Of a DNA stretch of 10,580 nucleotides, positions 6,562-10,580 are shown piece after piece (the stretch's first letter is position 1; each line of letters opens with the position of its first letter). This DNA is from Ignavibacteria bacterium (GTDB taxonomy: Bacteria; Bacteroidota; Ignavibacteria; Tepidaquicellales; OLB5). The stretch covers positions 1 to 10,580 of the forward strand of contig JAPUEV010000239.1 in the NCBI GenBank assembly GCA_027492415.1, given 5' to 3'. Made by a program: the position numbers and the translations under genes. A model generated the notes under the pieces. That model did not search any database. It saw only the letters and a list, made by a program, of their open reading frames with translations, and had not been told where the DNA came from.

Positions 6562-7833
6562 TTACTTCTTAAAATCCACATACATATCCTCAAAATTTAG
6601 GATCATTTGGCTGAATTCACTCATATAATCCTGTCCAAGGTTGCCGAAGAATGATTTATCGTGATCTTTGATATTTTCTGCTATAAGATTTACATTTTCA
6701 AGCTTTAAAGATGAAGAGCCAATTTTAAAATGATTTTTTTCAAGCTTAAATCCTTTTACTTTTATTGTACCCCCTGCCCCTCCGAACTCAATTTCTTCAG
6801 GCTCATATTTCTTATCTATTGCAGCTTTATACTTTTCATAATAACTGGAGTAAAGCATGGTTTTCCTTGCCCCGGTATCAAATGTAAACGCCAGTGAGTC
6901 AGTGCCTTCAACTACTTCTATCACAGGAATAAATCCATCTATAAGCAGGTTGCTGAAAGATGCTTTAGTTCTTTCTTTTGGAATGAATATTTCCTTTTCC
7001 ATAATATGTATCTCTTTCATTTCCTTTATAACCGGCAAGCCTATAATACCGTTTATTACATATAATCCGCCGGCAAAGGAAAGAGCGTCATCCGGAAGAA
7101 CCAGAAAAAGAACATTTCTGCATTTCATATTTCCAATTTCAATTAGCTCAGCATATGCAAGCTTTGAATCATTCATTTTACCTGTAACTGAGCCTACCTG
7201 CACACTGCCGGGCAGCATGATGAGCTTCATTTTCTTTGCATAGGTCTCGTTAACTACCGAAAAATTAGCGCCGGTATCAAAGATAAAATCCTCTTCTACT
7301 CCGCTGCATTTTACGGGAATATTAATCAATCCTGCCATATCATGCTTGATCTTTATCTTTGAATCCCCTGTTATTTCGATAGTTTCAGCCTGAACATTTG
7401 CAGCAGCTTCCCATATCACCTTTGAATTCTTCATATCTTTTGCTTCTTCAGTATCCAGCAGCGCACTGTAGTTACCTATGATCTCGTTAGTACAGTATAA
7501 AGCGTCCTTATAATCAAAGAGGTTTACGGAATTTTTTATCCTTATCTCGTAAAGCTGCGCTTCGAGTGAATCCGGCATAACATCCTTATATTTACCAAGC
7601 AGATCATTTACCAGCTTATTAGAAGCGGTATTGTCAGCTCTTAAGTTCAGTATAAGTGTATTTATGAATATGGACTCCCACTCATTCAGTTCGCTGTTAT
7701 TTATATTTCCTGCAAACGTAAAGTAATCTTTCTTTTCATACTGCTTTAACAACAATTCAAACTTATCGCCTGAATAAAGCCTTGAAGAAACGAGGGCTGA
7801 GGTCATTAAAACCATAAAAATTAATAATTTCAT
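6562..7833 (-). CDS. Exported protein with two retropepsin-like aspartyl protease motifs
   Basis: 423 residues with an N-terminal signal peptide (about 1-21, MKLLIFMVLMTSALVSSRLYS), so it acts outside the cytoplasm. Residues about 22-145 are predicted helical and could be a TPR-like region. Two similar lobes follow. The first has FIFDTGANFSVV (active-site type D186-T-G) and later NGIIGLPVI (262-269). The second has FTFDTGARKTML (D319-T-G) and later GNLGQDYM (397-404). Each DTG plus downstream hydrophobic-hydrophobic-Gly pair is the hallmark of the retroviral-type aspartic protease fold (Asp_protease_2/gag-asp class), where two lobes supply one Asp each. Here both sit in one chain, which could give a self-contained pepsin-like enzyme. 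The substrate is unknown and activity is inferred from motifs only. The ATG at 7831-7833 has no Shine-Dalgarno sequence; a TAnnTTTG motif lies 22 nt upstream. It converges on the tRNA region and ends with its own terminator. Confidence 0.82.
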   Translation of the reverse strand: MKLLIFMVLMTSALVSSRLYSGDKFELLLKQYEKKDYFTFAGNINNSELNEWESIFINTLILNLRADNTASNKLVNDLLGKYKDVMPDSLEAQLYEIRIKNSVNLFDYKDALYCTNEIIGNYSALLDTEEAKDMKNSKVIWEAAANVQAETIEITGDSKIKIKHDMAGLINIPVKCSGVEEDFIFDTGANFSVVNETYAKKMKLIMLPGSVQVGSVTGKMNDSKLAYAELIEIGNMKCRNVLFLVLPDDALSFAGGLYVINGIIGLPVIKEMKEIHIMEKEIFIPKERTKASFSNLLIDGFIPVIEVVEGTDSLAFTFDTGARKTMLYSSYYEKYKAAIDKKYEPEEIEFGGAGGTIKVKGFKLEKNHFKIGSSSLKLENVNLIAENIKDHDKSFFGNLGQDYMSEFSQMILNFEDMYVDFKK

Positions 7834-7855
7834 AATAAAGAATATTTAATTAATA

Positions 7856-7863
7856 CAAATTTA
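7856..7863 (-). promoter_or_regulatory. Possible -7 element for the protease-like gene
   Basis: On the minus strand this reads TAAATTTG, matching TAnnTTTG, with its end 22 nt upstream of the start codon. No clear -33 TTG is present. It is a weak call supported mainly by position. Confidence 0.33.
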
Positions 7864-7911
7864 ATCATAAAATAAGGGTAAAGATTGTATAAATACGACA
7901 TTCTGCCTGTT

Positions 7912-8724
7912 TTATTTCAGCAGGTCTTTATATTCAATTTTCTTCTGCCTGCTTTCAAATTTTCCCGGAAGCATTCCAAGGAATTCCCTGAACTCACGGT
8001 AATAATGTGATTGGTCATAGTAGCCTGATTCAACCAATGTATCAAAATGCCTGAAATTATTCTTAACCAGCTTTCTGGTAACCTTATGGAAGCGCACAAT
8101 TCTGGAAAATTCTTTTGGTGAAATTCCCGTACGTTTGGTAAAATTACGCTGGAACTGCCTTTGGCTTATACTGATGCCGGAATACAGCGTTTCCAGCTTC
8201 ATTGAACCATCTGAATCAATGATTTTATTTATTGCGTCCGTTATTTCATCTTCATCAATGTTTTGTCTATTTATGTGCCGGATAATAATGCTGCAAATTA
8301 TTGATGATTTCCCTTTTATTGTCCCGGTATTTTTTACAGCTTCTGATAATTCAGTAAATTGTGATCCTGATAATTGGCTTTTTAGGGGGTATTTTTTATT
8401 CAGTGTTTCTTTTGGCTGTATATTAAATAATGCGGTTATTTTTCCGGGGATAAAGCGGAAGCCCAGGGTAATTTGGGAGGAGTATGTTTCGAATTTTAAA
8501 TTGGAAGTGTTAGGTCCGGTCACAAACAATTGCATCCCGGAATTATTTCTTGGCAGCACAGCAATTAAAGAGGAAGTGTAATCCGGTATCAAACCAAAGT
8601 GAGGGTCATCTTCAGAATTTACAACAGAATCAAAAACCCATATCTTTTCCAGAATACCGGAGAGAATTTTCGGAGGTTTGAATTCAGTATATTTATAATA
8701 AGAATTATTATTTGGTTTTTTCAT
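7912..8724 (-). CDS. AraC-family transcriptional regulator
   Basis: 270 residues, a cytoplasmic DNA-binding regulator. The C-terminal third (about 160-262) is an AraC/XylS double helix-turn-helix. The first HTH lies around LETLYSGISISQRQFQRNF (177-195), followed by KRTGISPKEFSRIVRFHK (197-214). The second HTH is around FDTLVESGYYDQSHYYREF (227-245), ending in the typical GMLPGKF (250-256). The N-terminal region (about 10-115: YTEFKPPKILSGILEKIWVFDS, LIPDYTSSLIAVLP, LGFRFIPGK) resembles the ligand-sensing domain found in a subset of these regulators (the DUF6597 type), but the ligand is unknown. The start at 8722-8724 is the only Met before residue 64 and lies 4 nt after a TAAATTTG motif. It is transcribed away from the small gene and kinase to its right. 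Its target cannot be identified; the neighbouring protease-like gene, 78 nt downstream on the same strand, is one candidate. Confidence 0.92.
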   Translation of the reverse strand: MKKPNNNSYYKYTEFKPPKILSGILEKIWVFDSVVNSEDDPHFGLIPDYTSSLIAVLPRNNSGMQLFVTGPNTSNLKFETYSSQITLGFRFIPGKITALFNIQPKETLNKKYPLKSQLSGSQFTELSEAVKNTGTIKGKSSIICSIIIRHINRQNIDEDEITDAINKIIDSDGSMKLETLYSGISISQRQFQRNFTKRTGISPKEFSRIVRFHKVTRKLVKNNFRHFDTLVESGYYDQSHYYREFREFLGMLPGKFESRQKKIEYKDLLK

Positions 8725-8728
8725 CAGC

Positions 8729-8736
8729 CAAATTTA
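8729..8736 (-). promoter_or_regulatory. TAnnTTTG motif directly before the AraC regulator start
   Basis: On the minus strand this reads TAAATTTG and ends only 4 nt before the ATG. If it is a real -7 element, the transcript would be leaderless or nearly so. No -33 TTG is seen. Chance occurrence is plausible in AT-rich DNA. Confidence 0.2.
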
Positions 8737-8785
8737 ATAATTATGACAGGTAATAGAAATATATAATTATAACGCAGAGGCAAAT

Positions 8786-8817
8786 AAAAACAGAATATCA
8801 ATAAATGATATCCTGTT
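8786..8817 (-). terminator. Rho-independent terminator of the 76-residue gene
   Basis: On the minus strand, AACAG-G-ATATCA pairs with TGATAT-T-CTGTT (positions 8817-8789) around a 5-nt loop, giving 11 pairs with one mismatch. A run of five T (complement of 8786-8790) overlaps and follows the stem. It lies 33 nt after the small gene's stop. The plus-strand reading has no T-tract, so the direction is clear. Confidence 0.65.
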
Positions 8818-8850
8818 AATTAATAAAGGAGGTATAGTATAGAAATGATG

Positions 8851-9081
8851 CTAATAATCAAGGTAACGGTGAACCGGACCCGAAAGACCGGAATCCGGAA
8901 TGTCATCAGAAAAATTAATATCATTAATGCTGTTAATTTCGGAATTTATCCTTACTAACAGCTCTTTTATTTCCGGTTCTGCATGTGCTTTAGTATATGT
9001 TTCTTTATTCACTGAATTAATTTCTTCATCCAGCAGATTCAGCCTCATTTCAAGCTCTTCTAAAAATGTAATTTCTTTCAT
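8851..9081 (-). CDS. Small hypothetical protein, 76 residues
   Basis: A 76-residue acidic protein (begins MKEITFLEELEMRLNLLDEE, ends SGPVHRYLDY). The first ~55 residues have heptad-like spacing of Leu, Ile and Val with many Glu, so an amphipathic helix or short coiled coil is likely. The tail is Pro/Gly-rich. There is no signal peptide, membrane segment or known motif, and I do not recognise the family. A terminator hairpin with a T-run follows 33 nt downstream on the same strand, and a TAnnTTTG motif lies 36 nt upstream, so it looks like its own transcription unit. This favours it over the overlapping plus-strand reading frames. It could act with the adjacent kinase, but only proximity suggests so. 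Confidence 0.62.
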   Translation of the reverse strand: MKEITFLEELEMRLNLLDEEINSVNKETYTKAHAEPEIKELLVRINSEINSINDINFSDDIPDSGLSGPVHRYLDY

Positions 9082-9117
9082 AAGTGTTTAAATTAAAATT
9101 TCCGGGTTGGTAAAGCT

Positions 9118-9125
9118 CAAACATA
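9118..9125 (-). promoter_or_regulatory. Possible -7 element for the 76-residue gene
   Basis: On the minus strand this reads TATGTTTG, matching TAnnTTTG, 36 nt before the start codon and 62 nt after the kinase stop. No -33 TTG is evident. Confidence 0.28.
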
Positions 9126-9182
9126 CATTCATAAGGGTTAAACTAATCATTACTGCATTTTTTAAATGTTGGGGACAATTAA

Positions 9183-9200
9183 AAGGTTCAATGTAACCTT
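9183..9200 (-). terminator. Weak hairpin over the kinase stop codon
   Basis: AAGGTT and AACCTT (9183-9188 with 9195-9200) can form a 6-bp stem around a 6-nt loop that contains bases of the kinase stop codon (9188-9190). On the minus strand the stem end continues as CCTTTTAATT, a poor T-tract. It may be a weak terminator for the kinase; this is uncertain. Confidence 0.3.
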
Positions 9201-10580
9201 GTTTGATAATTACTTCCCCGGAAATTGATTATATAATTTGTGCCGTTTGAAGGGATTAATTCTATTTTACCTTCAAGCTGGCTTACAAGCATTTCTATTA
9301 AATACATCCCGAAGCTTACAACATGACCGTTAACTACTGTTAATGGTATTCCAACTCCGTCATCGTGATAGTTAAACTCAAAAATATCATTATCATGCTT
9401 CACAAGTGACATTTTGATATTGCCTTTTTTACCGTCAGGGTATGCATGCTTTAAAGAATTAGTGATGAGCTCATTTACCAGCAGTCCAAACGGCACTGCA
9501 GTTTCAATAGTAAAGTTGATATCATTTGCAACAACTTTTATATTAACTGAATCCTTCTGGTCACTGAATGTTGCAAGAAGCTGGCTGGATAAGCTCAACA
9601 GGTATTCTTCCATGTTAATGTTAGAAAGATCATTTGACCTGTACAGCAGCTGGTGAATTAGCGCCATTGATCTGACCCTGCCCTGGCTAATAATAAGCTG
9701 GTTCTTAAGCTTAATATCATTAACAGAAGTAGACTGCAGATTAAGAAGGCTGATAACTATCTGCAGGTTATTTTTCACCCTGTGATGAATTTCTTTAAGC
9801 ATAATTTCTTTTTCAAGCAGGCTTTGAGCCAGCTTTTCATTTATCATCTTCTCTTTTGTAATATTATCTTTTATGGCAATAAAGTTTGAAATTACATCAT
9901 TATCATCCACTACAGGTGTGATCTTTATTCTTTCCCAGTATAGCTCTCCTGATTTCTTTTTATTTCGTAATTCACCTTCCCATACTTTTCCTGTGAGGAT
10001 GGTTGTCCACAGATCTTTGTATATATATGAAGGCGTTTCGCCAGAGCTTAAAAGGTTAGGCTTTTCCCCTAATGCTTCTGATTTTTCGTAACCTGTCAGA
10101 TCAGCGAATTCATTGTTCACATATTCAATTTTTCCTTCAATATCTGTTATTACTATTGTATTTGAAGACTGTTCTATTGCTGCAGTTAGCCTGTGGATCT
10201 TCTTTTCATACTCAACCCTGGTTGTTACATCACGTGATATTACAACAAGGTTATTTTTAAGCGCTCTATTAAAATTTGTCCCTGTTGACTCAAGATAAGC
10301 ATAGCTTCCGTCTGCTTTTAAAAACCGGAACATTGTGATTATAGAATTTCCCGGGTTATTTATTCCATTGGTAAATTCTTCAATTACTTTAATTCTGTCA
10401 TCCTTATGCACATATTCAAATGCATTTTTGCCAACAAGCTCGTCCTTTTTGAATCCCAGTATCTTTTCTATTGAATTGCTTTCATAAAGTATGGTTCCGT
10501 CTGTTGAAAGGATGGTGATAATATCTGTTGAAAGATTTAAAATTGTTTTCAGTACTTCATCAGTTACCGGGCGGCTGCGG
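9188..10580 (-). CDS. PAS-PAS sensor histidine kinase, HisKA_2 family, N-terminus cut by window edge
   Basis: The frame stays open to the right edge, so the true start is outside; 463 residues are visible (a GTG at 10409-10411 is an internal Val, not a start). Domains in order: PAS 1 (about 8-118), with LSTDIITILSTDGTILYESNS and YVHKDDR, the usual H-x-D-D turn; PAS 2 (about 128-242), with ITDIEGKIEYVNNEFADLTGY and GELRNKKKSGELYWE; a HisKA_2 dimerisation/phosphoacceptor helix with EIHHRVKNNLQ (His pair at visible 265-266, nt 9782-9787); and a HATPase domain with N box NELITNSLKHA (about 369-379), DDGVGIP (406-412) and SFGMYLIEMLVSQLEG. No membrane segment appears in the visible part, so it may be a soluble or redox/ligand-sensing kinase, though one could lie outside. 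HHRVKNN-type kinases usually phosphorylate a separate receiver; none is in the window. The 76-residue gene follows on the same strand after a 106-nt gap. Confidence 0.93.
   Translation of the reverse strand, partial: RSRPVTDEVLKTILNLSTDIITILSTDGTILYESNSIEKILGFKKDELVGKNAFEYVHKDDRIKVIEEFTNGINNPGNSIITMFRFLKADGSYAYLESTGTNFNRALKNNLVVISRDVTTRVEYEKKIHRLTAAIEQSSNTIVITDIEGKIEYVNNEFADLTGYEKSEALGEKPNLLSSGETPSYIYKDLWTTILTGKVWEGELRNKKKSGELYWERIKITPVVDDNDVISNFIAIKDNITKEKMINEKLAQSLLEKEIMLKEIHHRVKNNLQIVISLLNLQSTSVNDIKLKNQLIISQGRVRSMALIHQLLYRSNDLSNINMEEYLLSLSSQLLATFSDQKDSVNIKVVANDINFTIETAVPFGLLVNELITNSLKHAYPDGKKGNIKMSLVKHDNDIFEFNYHDDGVGIPLTVVNGHVVSFGMYLIEMLVSQLEGKIELIPSNGTNYIINFRGSNYQTRLH

Noticed and set aside
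6857..7243. 128-residue plus-strand ORF opposite the protease-like gene
   Set aside because: It is antisense to a gene with a signal peptide and two DTG motifs, its hydrophobic Ser/Ile/Phe-rich composition is typical of a reverse-strand shadow, and it has no recognisable domain.
7898..7925. CCTG/CAGG hairpin at the end of the AraC gene as a terminator
   Set aside because: The stem is only 4 bp with competing pairings, a long loop and no T-tract on the minus strand.
8135..8581. 148-residue plus-strand ORF opposite the AraC regulator
   Set aside because: The minus-strand AraC reading has clear double HTH motifs; the plus reading is a shadow with no motif.
8900..9091. 63-residue plus-strand ORF opposite the 76-residue gene
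   Set aside because: It is Ser/Leu/Ile-rich shadow composition, and the minus-strand gene has a directional terminator.

Overview
The window looks like a chromosomal stretch from a low-GC member of the Bacteroidota/Ignavibacteriota/Chlorobiota group. Three things in the sequence point there. The first gene ends in a type IX secretion (T9SS) sorting tail carrying the NYPNPFNPVT signature that is very common in Ignavibacteria and relatives. None of the visible start codons has a convincing Shine-Dalgarno sequence. TAnnTTTG motifs, the -7 element of Bacteroidota promoters, sit upstream of several starts. The exact genus cannot be read from the sequence.

Positions 1-5388 (+ strand) form a tight run of four genes: two tandem paralogous secreted Asp-box (BNR) beta-propeller proteins, the first cut by the left edge; dnaX (DNA polymerase III gamma/tau); and an agmatinase-type ureohydrolase (speB). 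The gaps are 27 nt, 8 nt and a 1-nt overlap (TGATG), so they may be co-transcribed although their roles (cell surface, replication, polyamine synthesis) do not obviously connect. A separate + strand gene for a small outer-membrane beta-barrel protein follows (5517-6203).

Positions 6204-6561 hold a tRNA-Ser(GCU) gene and its hairpin terminator. Immediately after comes what appears to be a decayed tandem copy of the same tRNA-plus-terminator unit. The second hairpin now has its T-tract on the minus strand and serves the convergent gene.

From 6562 to the right edge every gene is on the minus strand: a secreted or periplasmic protein with two retropepsin-like aspartic protease motifs, an AraC-family regulator, a 76-residue unknown protein with its own terminator, and a PAS-PAS-HisKA_2 sensor histidine kinase cut by the right edge. 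They look like separate transcription units. No response regulator is visible for the kinase.

I see no phage genes, integrase, transposase, CRISPR array or recognisable defence system. The most unusual features are the tRNA/terminator duplication remnant, the unequal pair of secreted propeller paralogs, the dnaX-speB coupling and the two-motif aspartic protease.
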